Counted from the stretch's first letter, positions 1-11,558 are shown. The stretch is DNA of 64,000 bases from Tilletia caries (GCA_032718865.1 JALUTQ010000035.1:558001-622000); one strand, 5' to 3'. The notes: generated from the letters alone by a model not told the origin. Numbers and translations are program-made.

Positions 1-1724
1 TCGACCATGACGGAGCAGGTCGAGTAGACGACGTAGCCGCCGGTCGTCGATCGCGGGTTGACGCTGTCGATGGCGCAGAGGATGAGTTGTTTTTGGAGGT
101 GGGTGAGCAATTGGAGGTCGCGGTATGACTGTAGGGAGTAGATATAAGAAACGCGTCAAATTTCCGGAAGAAAGCGGATTTACTCATCGTGTCAACGACG
201 CTACATGTATGACATACCTTGTTGGTCTTGACACTCTGGTCCTTGCTAACGACACCAGTGCCAGAGCAAGGCGAGTCGAGAAGGACACGATCGAATCCAC
301 CCAGCACCTTGGGGAACTGTCTGCCATCGTAGTTGCAGACGACGACGTTCTTACACCCCAGCCGATGGATGTTTGCAGTAAGACTCTTGACACGCGCCTT
401 ATTCGAGTCATTCGCAAAGACCACCCCGGTATTCTGCATGAGCGCAGAGAGGTAAGTGCTCTTCCCACCGGGTGCGCTGGCCATGTCGAGCACGCGTTCA
501 CCGGGCTGCGGGTCGAGGGCGATGCAGGGTAGGAAGGAGGAGGCGGATTGGAGCATGTAGTAGCCTGCGAGGTACTCGGGCGTGGCGCCGACGGGGACGG
601 GGGACTCGAAGACTTGGAGACCGACTTTGGACCAGGTCCCGATGGGTTCCAGGTTGACGCCGCGGTTGATGAGGGCCTGTGCGAGGTCGCGTCTGCGGGT
701 GCGGAGGGTGTTGGCGCGGATGGTGACGGGTCTGGGTGTCTCGTTCGCCTCGAAGAACTCGATCGCCTGAGCAAAGGGGAGTCAAAACTGTCAGCTTTTT
801 GTATTTCAGGGCATGTTCAAAAGAAAAAAGTAAGACTCACCTCGGCTGGACTGAAGAGGTCAAAGAGCTTCTCGGCCAGGAAGCGGTTGTAGCCGTAATA
901 GGTGCAAATGTCGGTCAAGAGCTGTTCGACATATTCGGACCTGGAGCGACCCTGCTTGGCGTGCTTCTTGAAGTTGCTGAGAATGGCAACGACTTCCTGT
1001 ATCCGCAATTGGATAACCTGGAGATCCGGACCGGCGACACGCTCCTGCTCTGCCTCTTCGGCTGTGGGGAGAGCAAAGTCGTTCTCTGCACCATCGTCCT
1101 CCTCCTCCTCTTCATCGTCTTCTCCGCTATCGTCATCCTCGTTCCGCTCGGGGTGCTCGATATGGTTGGCGAGGAGATGCTCATCATCAGAGTCTCGAAG
1201 TTCGTCGTCATCGTCGTCTTCCTCGTCGTCCTCGCCCATGTCGAACTCGTCCCCCTCGCCGTCTTCACCGAGCAGATCGTCGTCGCTGTCTCCATCCCCT
1301 AGATCGAATTCATCGTCATCGCCATCGTCCTCCGCCTCCTCCTCCTCATCTTCAACAGCAGGGATGACAGCTGGGGCTCTGATTGAAGGAACGAGGGAAT
1401 GTTAGCTGCCTACTTTGAGCATGTGATTATGATTATTCAGACTCACTTTGCCTTTGCTTTTCCCTTCCCATTGACTGGAGCGGGAGCGGGGGCCGAAGCG
1501 GGGGGAACGGAAGCCTGAGCTTTCTGCTTCTTGGGCAGCGCGGGCTTGGCTCCTGCTGGCTTTGGCTTCTGTGCTGCGGGCGATGATTGAGCGACCTTGC
1601 GCTTCTTGCCGTTGGCTGGGTGTGCGTCGCCGTCGTTTGCGCTGTTCTTGCGCTTGTTGGGAGCGAGCGGTGCGGCGGGCAGTGGCTGAGGCGCCGCCTG
1701 CTTGTTCTTTGCTTTCCGTCCCAT
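1..1724 (-). CDS. NOP2: NOP2-like rRNA (cytosine-C5) methyltransferase, 3' end off the window
   Basis: Nucleolar 25S rRNA m5C methyltransferase and 60S assembly factor of the Nop2/NSUN family. Model: complement(join(<1..128, 218..766, 841..1378, 1447..1724)), with GT..AG introns whose phases all agree. The N-terminus (MGRKAKNKQ) is Lys/Ala/Pro-rich, followed by a long Asp/Glu tract, both typical of nucleolar Nop2. Next comes the pre-catalytic segment containing RSRSEYVEQLL and CTYYGYNRFLAEKLF. The Rossmann methyltransferase part shows ASAPGGKSTYLSALM (SAM binding) and the Nop2-specific DSPCSGTGVVSKDQSVKTNK. The last exon reaches GGYVVYSTCSV, which holds the TC catalytic cysteine; the first conserved Cys is in DSPCSG. 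The C-terminal part lies beyond position 1. It is divergent from the gene at 2058 with a 333-bp shared upstream region. Confidence 0.95.
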
Positions 1725-2057
1725 TCTGCTTCTTCTCTTTCTCTTTCAATAACGAACGAACGAAACGAGTGCCGAGCGAGTGAGCTGTGAGATGCAGAAA
1801 ACATTCTCGCTCTGAACTTTTTTTGGTGATCGGCGATTCGGAGCCTTTCCACGCCATGTGGCTCGAGCGGAATCGGCGATTGAGCACAGCGTAAATAATC
1901 AATGAATCCAACACCAGGAAAGTGGAACGATGCATGGCTGGCCGAACGCAACACGTCGGACGGAGTAAGTAGTGACGGACAGCCAAATATCGTAGACTGA
2001 CTGGAAAGAGCAGGGAGCGTTGGAGAGTACATAAGAACCTCAACATACTCGTTACTC
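1725..2057. promoter_or_regulatory. shared upstream region of two divergent genes
   Basis: The 333-bp gap lies between the start codons of NOP2 (minus) and the GT71-like gene (plus), so it must hold both promoters. I see no obvious TATA box or named operator in it. The call rests only on gene geometry. Confidence 0.4.
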
Positions 2058-4449
2058 GTGCACTGGATTTCGGACGCGATGGTGCTGGGAAGTCTGCGTG
2101 TGGGCCGCGTCCGTCTGCTGGGCATTCTCGCCGCTGGGTCGCTGACGCTTCTCGTCCTGCTCTTCTACACCACCTCGAGCGACGCAGCCTTCCTCACATC
2201 CTCCCGCCTCAGACAGCATCTCCCCAGCTGGGTCCTGCCCCAGCCTGAGAAGCAGAGCAACAAGACCCAGGCCAGCCCGTCCACAAAGCCGCACCCCGTG
2301 GCATACCCGAAAATCTTCATCCCCACCGCAGGGCCCAACGTCAAGGTGCCATCATGGATGCTCCCGCCCAAGGACAAACCAGAAGAGCCAGAGGTGTTCA
2401 CCTTCCCGCCCAACCCTGCCGACACGCCTCCGCTCCTGCCGGCCAGCATCCCGTCCTCAAAAGCGCTCCAAGACCGTCTGCAGGCCTTCCTGGACGCACC
2501 CGCCCCGTCAAGAAGGACGTCATTTATGATCAACATCGTCTCCTGTAGTCGCTCCATCTTCCAGGCCGACGATGATCAGGTCCATCTCAATCGCGAATAC
2601 TGGAATAGCGACACCGCTTCCGGTCCCTCGGCCCTGCGGCTCTGGCGGAGCAGACTCGTGCGCTCGCTCGAACGCGCCGCACGGAGGGGAGAAGCCCTCG
2701 TCGCAGCACAGGAAGGCACTCCTCTCGAAGGGTCTAAAGGGTGAGAATCTCCAATCTATGCGCTTGTCTCTCATATGATAATCACAGCTCTGACTTGCGC
2801 TCCACTTGAATTCTTTGCTTTGCGCTAGTCTCGTCTATGCGCCGCGCTCGCAGCAGGACGTTGAGGACACACTAACCTCTCTCCGCTGGCTCCGCTCCCA
2901 CCTCAAGAGCCCCGTCAAGGTCGAAGTGTGGTACTCGGCTGCACCCTCATCGCATCTCAACCTCGCCGAGGCCCGCTGGAAATCTCAACTCGACGCCTTG
3001 ACTGCATTGAGGGCCCATGTCCGGGCCTTACCTCCTCACGTACATGCGACAACCAAGGTATGTATAAGCCACTGACGCCTCGCGCTCGAACTCTGACAGA
3101 AGGTACCACACCAGCCATGCTTACACCCTCTTCATTTTCCATTCGCTCCTGATCATCTTTAGTCTTCCTCGTCGTCTAGGCCGCCACACATCCGGGCAGC
3201 CGCCATGCTCGCCTCCTCGTTCACCAAGGTCCTCTTCCTCGACGGAACCAGTCTCCCACTCCAAGACCCTCTCTCCCTCTTCACCTCATCCGCCTTTCTC
3301 AAAGGGTATCCCTCACCCGAACCAGCGCCGTCATCCTCATCCTCAAAGACCAAGGTCAAGACCGCGCCACAAGGACCACTCTACACCCCCAACGCCGTCC
3401 TCTGGCCAGGGATCCACCGCGACTCCCAGGACAATCCCATATGGCGCTTCGTCGGCACGCCCTGTACCTCCGACCACTGGCAGATTGATGCCGGCCAGAT
3501 GCTCCTCGACAAGCGCGGGAACGGAGGTCTCAATCTCGCCGTGCTACACGTGGCCGCGTACATGCAGGACGCCTCGGAGCCGAAGGTGGCCGGTCCTGAC
3601 AACCTGTCCGGAGCGTCTACTGCGCTCACGGTGGATGCTCAGCTTGATGGGAGGGGAGGGGCCGAATTCTTCACTCGGGTGAGCGCAGATGGGCAGGAGG
3701 CCCTCCGATACGCCTTTATGGTCCTCGGATTGAACTACACCTCGGCACCGATCTGGCCGAGCTTTGCGGGCAATCTTGTCCCACGACAAGGTGCTCCCGT
3801 CGCCGCCGCCGCCGGCGACAAGACGGCCCAGTCCGAATTCTGTGGACACGCCCTTGTCCAATTCGACCTCGAGACCGAGCCCTACATCCCCCCCGTGAGC
3901 GCGTCGAAGAGCTTTCTCACAGGGAAACGCGGACCCATCACACTCCCTCCGAAGAAGAACGTCGCCAGTCCGCTCTTCCTCCACCTCAACCTGACCTCGG
4001 CCTTCCTTCGCGCCCACCCAAACGTCGCACACGACCAGCTCTTCACCCACGTCCAATCCTTCGCGCCGAACAAGCTGGGGGATCGCGCGTTCGAGGAGGT
4101 CAGTGCGGGTGTACAGGTCACGAAGCTGGCCTCGGCAACGACGGGAGCAGCAGCAGGAGGTGCCGAGTACGGTTGCCTGAAGATGAAGCCGCACAAGGAT
4201 CCTAACACGATCTGGTGGGATCAAGAGCGGAAGAAGTTGGGTCTCCCGCCGGCGGAGATCAAGGTGGAGAGCGTGGCGCTTCTACAGGGTGGGAAGGGGG
4301 ACGGGGGAAGTGCGGGGACGGGATGGGAGGGGGCGAGCTCGTGGATCAGCGCGTATTGGACCGCTTCTGCGTCGTCGTCGTCGTCAGAGGGGACGGCGCA
4401 CAAGCGTCTGACTTCATCCAGAAGAAGCCGACGAAGACCTTCAACATGA
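2058..4449 (+). CDS. GT71-family alpha-mannosyltransferase-like type II membrane protein
   Basis: Model join(2058..2740, 2829..3057, 3163..4449), about 732 aa, intron phases consistent. An alternative start at 2079 would drop seven residues. Residues about 20-37 (LLGILAAGSLTLLVLLFY) form one membrane anchor after a short basic tail, the type II topology of Golgi mannosyltransferases. A Pro-rich stem follows. The catalytic part has the order seen in fungal Mnn1/Mnn2/Mnn5-like (GT71) proteins: IVY/LVYAPRSQQDVEDTLTSLRWLR, an AMLASSFTKVLFLDG block, then GIHRDSQDNPIWRFVGTPC, DHWQIDAGQMLLDK and GLNLAVLHVAAYM. By family it should add alpha-linked mannose to N-glycans or cell-wall mannan in the Golgi. 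Oddity: the expected Asp-x-Asp motif reads LDGTSLPL, so the second Asp is Thr. The exact member of the family cannot be told from the sequence. Confidence 0.85.
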
Positions 4450-4664
4450 AGCCCTTCCCTTTTCTTATCATCAAGGCTTGGCTCTCGAGGGGATTTGCCA
4501 ACTTTTAGGACAATAATGTGTAAAAAGGATTGGGGTGTTTCTTTTGCTTTGCCGATCAGCTCCGAGGAGCTCGCCGTTTCATACAGTTTGGAGCGAATTT
4601 TGCGAGGAGTACAATTGACGACAAGGGTGCAAGATTTGTGGCGGGAAAAGACAACATTCGCGAC

Positions 4665-6235
4665 CTACGTGCCCTTGATCGAATAGTTGCCGTAATCGAC
4701 GTTGGGGTCATACACCTCCCATCCTGTAAAAAAGCGGGGTCCAAAAGATCAGACATCTCGCTGGGAAGCTTTGGAGAAGGTTGAAGAAAGTACTCACGGC
4801 TGGCAGGGAAGATGTGCTTGTTCCGGTTGTACCAACTGCGCTCGACCACTTTTCCCGCGTGCGACTAATGAGAGAAAGGCCAGGGCGGCATCAGCGAACT
4901 CTGTGCACAGCGCACTCGACCAACCTTTTGACATGGCATGCCATCTTGCAAAATACTCACCTCGTCCTTCTCCACCGTCGCGTCGGCCAGCATGCGCACG
5001 TCGTCGTGTACGTCAAAGTTGAACAGCGGGCCGGACTTGCCTCGGGACTTGTTCACGATGAAGTCGTAGAATGTGTAGTGATGCGGGATGATCAGATCCT
5101 CCTGTGTAGAGAAATCAACGAATAGGGAAAAGGGTTTTGGGGCTTCCTTGATAAGAAAAGGGAGGCATATGAATGACGAGCGTCGGGGACGTACCTTGAT
5201 GTACATCATGTTGTCTACGGAGATTCCTCGCAGCTCGGGGAACTGCTGTCTGCACTTCTCGAGGAATTGAGCAATCGAGTCACCCTTTTTACACTGGTTG
5301 GGTTCGGAGGGAGCGAAAAAAAAAGGAGTCAATCTTTGCTCATGCGTGTTTCTCAAAGGGGACAGGCGACTACGGACCTTGACGACTCTACGATGCCCGC
5401 TACCATCCCAGTACGAATACGTGATCTCGATCGCCTCATTCTTCATCTCCTCCTGCTTCCGCAAAAACTCCTGCCGAAGCGTCTCCCTCTGCCGTCGATC
5501 TTGCTCCTCTCGTTCTCGGTCGGGCAGGAAGGAGGTGTCCACATTTGGGTTCTTGAGCGAGCGCCGCGCTGTCGTTGTTGTTGTGGTTGCGCTGGACGCG
5601 GCGGCGAGGTCGAGAGAGGTCGGATCTAGCTCATCGGGTTTTGGATCAGTGTCCTTTGTGGACGTCGATGTAGATGCCGATGCCGAAGCGTCTGAGGTGG
5701 AAGTTTTCTGCTTCTTTGATTTTCTGCGTGAGCTCTCTGCATCGGCATCTTGGTCTTCCTCCCCGTCATCCATGGCGAAGGAGAGCATGGGCTTCGCACC
5801 CTCCTTCTTGGGCCGCTTCTTCTTCCTCTCTTCAGGTCTGCACCCATGGTTTGGTGGAAGGTGGAGAAAATAACGAGTAGCGACTGGCGATCAGCAAACG
5901 TCTATGCTACGAAGGCCCCACGATGAAAGGAGACTCCAAAAATAAAATGACAAAACTCACTTGAGCTCGTTCGTCCTGGCAGCCTCCCTCCTCTTCTCCT
6001 CTTCCAGCTCCTCCTTCCTGCGCTGGAAGTCTTCCAACCGGACCAAGCCGACGGTGCTCTTCTTAAGCGTCTCCTCGATACTGTCGACCTTGCCGACGAA
6101 GCGGTCCGCGCCTGCCCGATTCCGCTCGCTCTCGCGCGAGATCTCGGCTTTTTGGCGGTCGAATGCCTGCTGCATCTCGGCGCGCTCGCGTTCGTGCTTG
6201 GCGCGCTTGCGGTCCATATCGCGTACATCTGCCAT
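4665..6235 (-). CDS. XAP5 / FAM50 family nuclear protein
   Basis: Model complement(join(4665..4723, 4798..4864, 4961..5101, 5195..5293, 5378..5837, 5961..6235)), 366 aa, six exons with consistent phases. The N-terminus is a charged coiled coil ([18 protein letters not shown] ... [17 protein letters not shown]). A nuclear-signal-like basic patch ([11 protein letters not shown]), an acidic stretch and Ser/Thr/Ala low complexity follow. The conserved XAP5 core starts at [20 protein letters not shown] and includes [55 protein letters not shown] and [16 protein letters not shown]. It ends with [20 protein letters not shown], the usual family C-terminus. FAM50/XAP5 proteins are nuclear and linked to the spliceosome and chromatin. 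Length and domain order match intact family members. Confidence 0.93.
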
Positions 6236-6429
6236 GGCGGTATAATTACTTCCTCACTGGTACGTACGTGGTGGAGAGGTGGTGGTCGCTGTTGTGGTCT
6301 CTGGACCTCATTAGGGGGTTTCGTCAGTGCGGTGAGCAATGAGCATGCGTGCTCGAACATTCTGGCTCATTTCGCTGCTCGAAACTTTGATCGAACATCC
6401 GGCGTTTCGGTGATTCCTCAATGAGCGAT

Positions 6430-6496
6430 GTGCCAGAATGTTCGTGAGCCAAAACGCGCTTCGAGGCCGCGTTTTGGTCCATGTACATTCTGGCAC
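6430..6496. repeat. 67-bp nested palindrome (possible MITE remnant or cruciform)
   Basis: The outer arms are a 12-bp inverted repeat, GTGCCAGAATGT at 6430-6441 and its complement at 6485-6496. The inner arms are CCAAAACGCG at 6449-6458 and CGCGTTTTGG at 6468-6477. A further copy of ACATTCTGGC lies at 6357-6366, so the unit is repeated locally. Confidence 0.8.
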
Positions 6497-6544
6497 ACCT
6501 CATTTCAATTCATTCTCCTTCTTATTTTCTTGACACTCGGTGAA

Positions 6545-6780
6545 GGGTCGCGCGTCGCGCACGGGGTCTTCATTTGGAGCGGTCAAAACTGCACATTTCA
6601 ATCATCGGGGATTTGGTGGTTTCGCGCACTGGTCTGCGCGAGACCCGCGCGCCGCATGGTCGCACGGGTCTCGCGCATTTGACCCTGTGTGAGAGGGTCG
6701 CGCACTGGGGCTCGCACGGGGCGCCTGCGCGCGGATAGCTCGCGCTGACCACTCGCACAGGCCCCGCGCGAGCCGAACCT
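6545..6780. repeat. GCGCGAG-rich motif cluster
   Basis: Many degenerate copies of TCGCGC / GCGCGAGACC / CTCGCACGGG occur on both strands. Position 6573-6600 also carries TTTGGAGCGG followed by GTCAAAACTGC, two words found again inside the element ends at 37294 and 41119-41173. This suggests a transposon subterminal array. Confidence 0.6.
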
Positions 6781-7459
6781 TTGTCAATTTTCTGAGAAGT
6801 AGTGAACGACCATACACCTCACGTGACCATTCCACCACGCTGCCGCCCGGACCCCCTTTTTGAGGACATCCCGCCCCCATCACCAAGACCCTCGTGCGCA
6901 CCACCACCACCACAACGCGTGCTGACCATTCCTTTCCTTTCCTTCATCTCAGACGGACGCGCGCCTCAGCAGCTGCTCTTTCGAGTCTCATACTGCGCGC
7001 GCGTTCGTCGCCAAGCGCTTGGGAACGCTCACGCAGTTCCCCCCTCCAGATCACGCCTTGGCGGCTTGCTCACCCTGACTGTGACACTGCAGTGCTAACA
7101 CCATTCATCCCCACCTACAGATGCGCTGACTTCTTTCATCCTCTCCAACAGTGACTGACATCGCTGACACCTCTTCCGCCATTCTTTCCAGTCTCCACAC
7201 TATTGCCGTCCTCCATCATCCGCAGTACCCCACCGCTCTGGTGCATCTTCCCTCATCCTCAGTACGCTCGACCGCAGCCATTTCTTTTCCTCACCCTCTT
7301 TCTACTCTGCTTCCCGTTACGTTCGGACGCGATCATGTATCATAGTTATTTTGTTGGTTGTACTCATTGCTTCATTCGATTGTCACGATCTCTGTGGACT
7401 GTGGTGTGTGTGTGTGAGAGAGGTCTGAGTGCAGTGCGAGCTGCAATGGAAGAAGGGGT

Positions 7460-7627
7460 ATGGGTGAGCCCTGCGCGCGGTCTGCGCGCGCCCCAGGGGT
7501 CGCGCGGGGGTGCGCGACCACCGCACGAACGCTGCGGCGCGCAGACCTCGCACGGAGTCAGTGTGCGGGGTCCTCGCACGGAGTCAGTGTGCGGGGTCCT
7601 CGCACGGTGCTCGCGCACCCTGATTAG
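7460..7627. repeat. GCGCGAG-rich cluster ending CCCTGATTAG
   Basis: It contains a short tandem duplication (unit includes CGCACGGAGTCAGTGTGCGG, period 27 bp, around 7550-7610) among GCGCG motifs. The last bases, CCCTGATTAG at 7618-7627, match CCCTGATGAG at 23415-23424, the edge of another such cluster. A transposon right end is likely. Confidence 0.55.
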
Positions 7628-7821
7628 TTCTGCATATGAGAGCGGAACGCGGAGCCTTGCGAGATAGTGAGATGAGCAAGGAGAGTGAAAATAAACACGA
7701 GAGCGAAGACGCGCGGCTGCGTCGAGAGAACCATCACTCGCTCGACTTGCTCGCTCGCTCGCTTCAAGAAGTAAGAACTAACTCAAACTTCACAGACGAC
7801 ATAGACATCTCTCAAACCAAG

Positions 7822-9145
7822 ATGGCAGAAAATCAGCAGCAGGAGGCAAACGCCATCGCGCAGGTAGTGGCACAGGCGGCTACAGCTGCGGTCAAGGAGG
7901 TGACCAAGGTCACCAAGGAGATCATCGACGAGCTTCGGGCGGGAAAAGAAGCCGACAAGGACAAAAACGCTATCGGTCTTCCGTCCTGGGAAGTGGATCC
8001 TGGACACGCGAGCGCGGTAGTTGTTCCTTGGCCGGGCGCGACATACTCGATTCCGGCTGACATTGTCGAGCTCGTGAGGAAGGGCGTGCGACCTCCTCTC
8101 ATCTGGCTCACGGTCGAGGCGTTCGTGGGTGCAGAGGATAGGGAAACTCGAAAGACCCTCACCTTCCCTCTCAACGCCAAGCAGCAAGAGCGCATCAACG
8201 ATGCCTATCGCAAGGACAATTTCCTTCCACGCGGACCCACGCACCAGGCCATTCAGGCCTTGGCGACCATCTGCCGAGCAGTGGCTCCGCCGGCGGCGGA
8301 GGCGAACAAGAGCCATGCAAACATCCTGGAAGATCTGCACGTTGAGATCATGACACGGGCGGCAGACATCCACTGGCCAGTGTGGCGCCGGTACATCAAA
8401 CAAACCCTAGAGGCGATGTGGGCAAAGCGTGAACCGGGGGTCGGAATGGCTTTTGACGTTGGCGCCATCAATGCCGACATGGTCCGGAAGGCCGAGAGGC
8501 AGTTGCGGCAAGCCGCCTGGCTTTGTGGACGATTTCACGGGCATCGGCGAAACCTGGGTCGCAGAGCTGCTCAAGGCTGAAGGGGACGACATTAATCGCA
8601 TCGGCAAGGCTATGGAGGATGCCCAGAAACCGGCCATATTCAACGTTCCAGCTGCAGTCCCCGCGCCCGTCCATCTCTCATCTGGTCCGGCTACGCCCAA
8701 GCGTCAGAATCAGACCTCTCACTCCTACCAGGGCGAAGGATCGTCTCATGGAACGGGCAAGCGTCGCCATCGCGATTGGGACGACAACAACAAGCCCTTT
8801 CGGCGGGCGCCTCCCTCCTCTTCAGGCCGGGATGGTGGCGCAAGCGTTCCCACAGGCCCCCGCGACGACAGCTCTGGAAGACCGGCGCTCGAGTTCTGCA
8901 CGGCTTGCCTCCGGCAGACGGACCACGACTTCAAGAACTGCCCTCAGCCACACTCCCCCAGTCTTGAGAACATCAGCCGCCTGGGTTGGAGGTGGAAAGG
9001 AAAGCCGTTGGTCTTTTGCCACCGATTCAATTGCGGCAAAGAGTGCCTGCCGGAGATCGGACGGTGCAGCTTCGGTCACTACTGTTCCAAATGTGGAACC
9101 GACGGTCACGCCGCCGTCAAGTGCTCAACCACCTCATCAAACTGA
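7822..9145 (+). pseudogene. gag-like ORF of the DIRS-like element (one frameshift)
   Basis: It starts at ATG 7822 (MAENQQQEANAIAQVV). The first frame runs to about 8520, then coding continues in the +2 frame (GFVDDFTGIGETWVAELL) to the stop at 9143-9145. Without the frameshift it would be about 440 aa. The C-terminal third has cysteine/histidine clusters of nucleic-acid-binding type: CTACLRQTDHDFKNCP, then CHRFNCGKECLPEIGRC and CSKCGTDGHAAVKC. This C..CGxxxHxxxxC pattern is usual at the end of basidiomycete DIRS gag proteins. Presumed role: packaging of element RNA. Confidence 0.75.
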
Positions 9146-9173
9146 GCGGCAGTCGGCGTCCCACGCCTTCACG

Positions 9174-11558
9174 ATGGCACGATGCTCATCGTTGGTGCCG
9201 TCAGCGTTCGAGACCGCGCTGAGAATCCTGCCAGCTTCGCACCAGGTGCGGCTTTCTCACGTTGTGGACGGAGTAGCCTCGGGATTCTCCATGGGTCCAC
9301 TCACCATGCCGTCGCGAACATACGTGGCTCCAAACCACTTCAAGGCGGAGCAGCTCCCTGTTGTCGAGAAGTGGAGGGAGAAGGCTCTAGAAGAGGGTTG
9401 GGCATGCGGCCCTTTCACAAAGGAGGAAATTGAAAATGTGGCTGGTCCATTTGTTTCGATTCCTCTCACCATCGTCCACACACCAGCGACAACCACCAAA
9501 CCGGAGAAGAACAGGGTCTGCTTCAATGCATCCTGGTCGCCGCACTCTTCGGTTGGTCCTGGTTTTTAGCGGCATACCGGAGTCGATCAACAAGGAAGTC
9601 AAGGACGAGCCATGGGAATGCGAGTGGTTCCTGTTGGAAGAGGTCAAAGTGAGTTGCTCTCCCTTTTTCTCGGTCTCCTGTGCTCTCAGTCGGTGCTCTG
9701 GCCTATGTGCCAGCACCACTTCCTTCTTTGCGTCCTTCAGCAGTTGGTACTCTGGCCATTATGCCGTCGCCGTCACTTTGCTCCTCTCGCCGGTACTCTG
9801 GCCCATGCGCCGTCGCCGTGCTCCACCGCCAGCCGGACTCTGGCCTCGTGCCGTCGCCGTGCTGGTCGGCTTCATCGGGTACTCTGGCCTTGCGCCGTCG
9901 CCCTGGTACTCTGGCTTTGCGCCGTCGCCACATTTTTCCATCTCCTGGTACTCTGGCCTCGCGCCGTCACCACCGCTGCTCTGCCGGTGCTCTGGCCCCG
10001 CGCCGTCGCCGTGCGTCCTTTCTGCCTGGTATCTGGCTTAGCGCCGTCACCACGGACCCTTTCTGCCGGTGTCCAGCTGCGTGCTGTCACTGCGCGCCTT
10101 ACCTGGGCACCCCAGGACTACTCCGGCTTCATGTCGGTACCGCGGGGCCCCGATGTGGGACATGCAGCCTCTGGCGCCACACCACGTCGCAGTCCACGTC
10201 ACGCATGCAGATAGCAGGCGAAGGGTGCAGTCCCCGGTCGGAGGGAGATGGTGATGCTGGCGGCGGCGAGCTTCAGATCCCATCCTCATCCATTTCTCCC
10301 CAAACGCTGCCGTACCTTTCGTTGTCTGCTCCTAGCCGCGGCTAACTAGTTTGGCTGCTTCTTCTCTTTTACCTCCCCCCCTTCTCAGGTCCTTCTTTCT
10401 GGAGCATCCAGCACAGCGCGGGTCATGGGGTATGATTTGGCGGACGCGTATCAGCAGGTTCCGAACCTCCCGGCTCAAAGACGTCGCTTCGTGTTTGCGG
10501 TCGCCGGCCAATTCTTCGTGTGGGTTGTCGGCATGTTCGGCATCGCAACGATGTCGGCCGTCTTTGGCCAACTGTGCGACGTCTCCTGCGCTTGGCTGGA
10601 GCACCAGTTCCCATCTCTACGGGCGCGTCACTTCGCGGACGACCATATGGTTTTGCACGACGGAGAGCTGGGTCAGCCTCCGCCCGCCGAAGCCGACGTA
10701 TATGCGTCAGTCAGTCGCTTCGGATGGAAAGTCCACGCAACAAAGCGCTTCGGGTGGACGCGTCGTTTCACGCTGTTGGGTTTTGAATGGGATCTGGACG
10801 CTGGCACAGTCGCCCTCACCGAGGAGAAAAGGGATAAGTACCTTCGCAAGCTGTCGGCCTTCCTCCAACCCAAGCAGGTCAATTACCGCCAAACTTCCAG
10901 CGTTCTCGGCACTCTCGTCCACACGTGCGCAATCTTCTCCGAGCGGCGCAGCCACCTCAATGCTCTCTACGCGCTGCGCTCTCGCTTTGACCGCTCTTTC
11001 CCCTGGCACAGCTTGGCGTTGTCGACAGCTGCGCATGCCGAAGTCCGGGAATGGCTGGGCTTCCTCCAGACACCTTCACTCGCACGCTCATTCCACATTC
11101 CCACGACATCGTACGAGCACACCCTCTACTCGGACGCCTCCGACCTGGGCTGCGGCGTGGTCTTGGACGGCCGTGCCCGCTTCTGGCCGCTGCCGGGCGC
11201 CATCGACAACGATGATGTTGACATCGGGGTAATGGAAGCTTGGGCGCTGCACTTGGCCCTACAGGCCTGCGTGGCGGCGGGGGCAAAGGAATGCGTGGTC
11301 CAATTTGCGGTGGACAACATGGGGGTGGTGTATGCCATGCGCAAGGGACGGTCACGGAGCCGGTGGACGAATCGGTGTTTGGCATCTATTGCGGAACTGG
11401 CATCGGGACGCAACATCACCATGTCCGTGTCATACATCGCGTCGGCGGACAACCCGGCCGACGCTCCCTCTCGGGGCGACTGCTCTCTGTTCGCCCCCCT
11501 CGAGTTCGATTGGGCCGCGCCTTGGCAAGGAGTCTTGGGCGCTGCCCTCTACCCATGA
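9174..11558 (+). pseudogene. reverse transcriptase / RNase H of the DIRS-like element
   Basis: Coding runs from about 9174 (MARCSSLVPSAFETAL) through GPFVSIPLTIVHTP and NRVCFNASWSP. It shifts frame in the T5 run at about 9565-9569, continues to 9648, is interrupted by a 740-bp intron (9649-10388, phase 0), and resumes to TGA at 11556-11558. After the intron: VMGYDLADAYQQVP (first catalytic Asp), FADD at 10632-10643 in place of the usual YxDD, LLGFEWD, then RNase H with LYSDASDLGCG, EAWALHLAL, FAVDNMGVVYAM and SADNPADAPSR. This order is that of DIRS-type RT-RH. The stop overlaps the ATG of the recombinase ORF (ATGA). Confidence 0.8.
9649..10388 (+). repeat. intron containing a minisatellite, inside the RT gene
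   Basis: The donor GTGAGT at 9649 and acceptor CTTCTCAG ending 10388 join two RT frames in phase 0. Inside, about nine degenerate copies of GGTACTCTGGCC followed within a few bases by GCGCCGTCGCC occur between 9688 and 10060, at irregular spacing of roughly 27-48 bp. The insert has no coding match to RT. Confidence 0.75.

Larger units (their letters stand above)
6236..7821. other. gene-free tract with palindrome and two GC-rich motif clusters
   Basis: No coding region is supported. The tract holds a palindrome (6430-6496), a GCGCG-rich cluster (6545-6780), Pro/Cys-poor non-conserved sequence with a short CAC repeat near 6890, and a second GCGCG-rich cluster (7460-7627). It ends where the DIRS-like element's first ORF begins. 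Confidence 0.7.

Noticed and set aside
184..774. Long open frames overlapping NOP2 in other frames and on the other strand (also over XAP5, Tup1 and the mannosyltransferase)
   Set aside because: They are shadows of GC-rich coding sequence and none has recognisable content.
6534..6796. Possible small element with CTCGG...CTGAG ends around the first GCGCG cluster
   Set aside because: The flanking 7-mers (CTTGACA and AAGTAGT) do not match and the ends are poorly inverted.
7636..7821. Upstream extension of the gag reading frame to 7636
   Set aside because: The sequence before ATG 7822 is compositionally leader-like (CTCGCTCG repeats) and lacks gag character, so the internal ATG is preferred.
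9680..10060. Regularly repeated GGTACTCTGG..GCCGTCGCC units, at first sight like a repeat-spacer array
   Set aside because: The spacing is irregular (about 27-48 bp), the repeats are degenerate, and the host is eukaryotic. It is an intronic minisatellite, not a CRISPR array.
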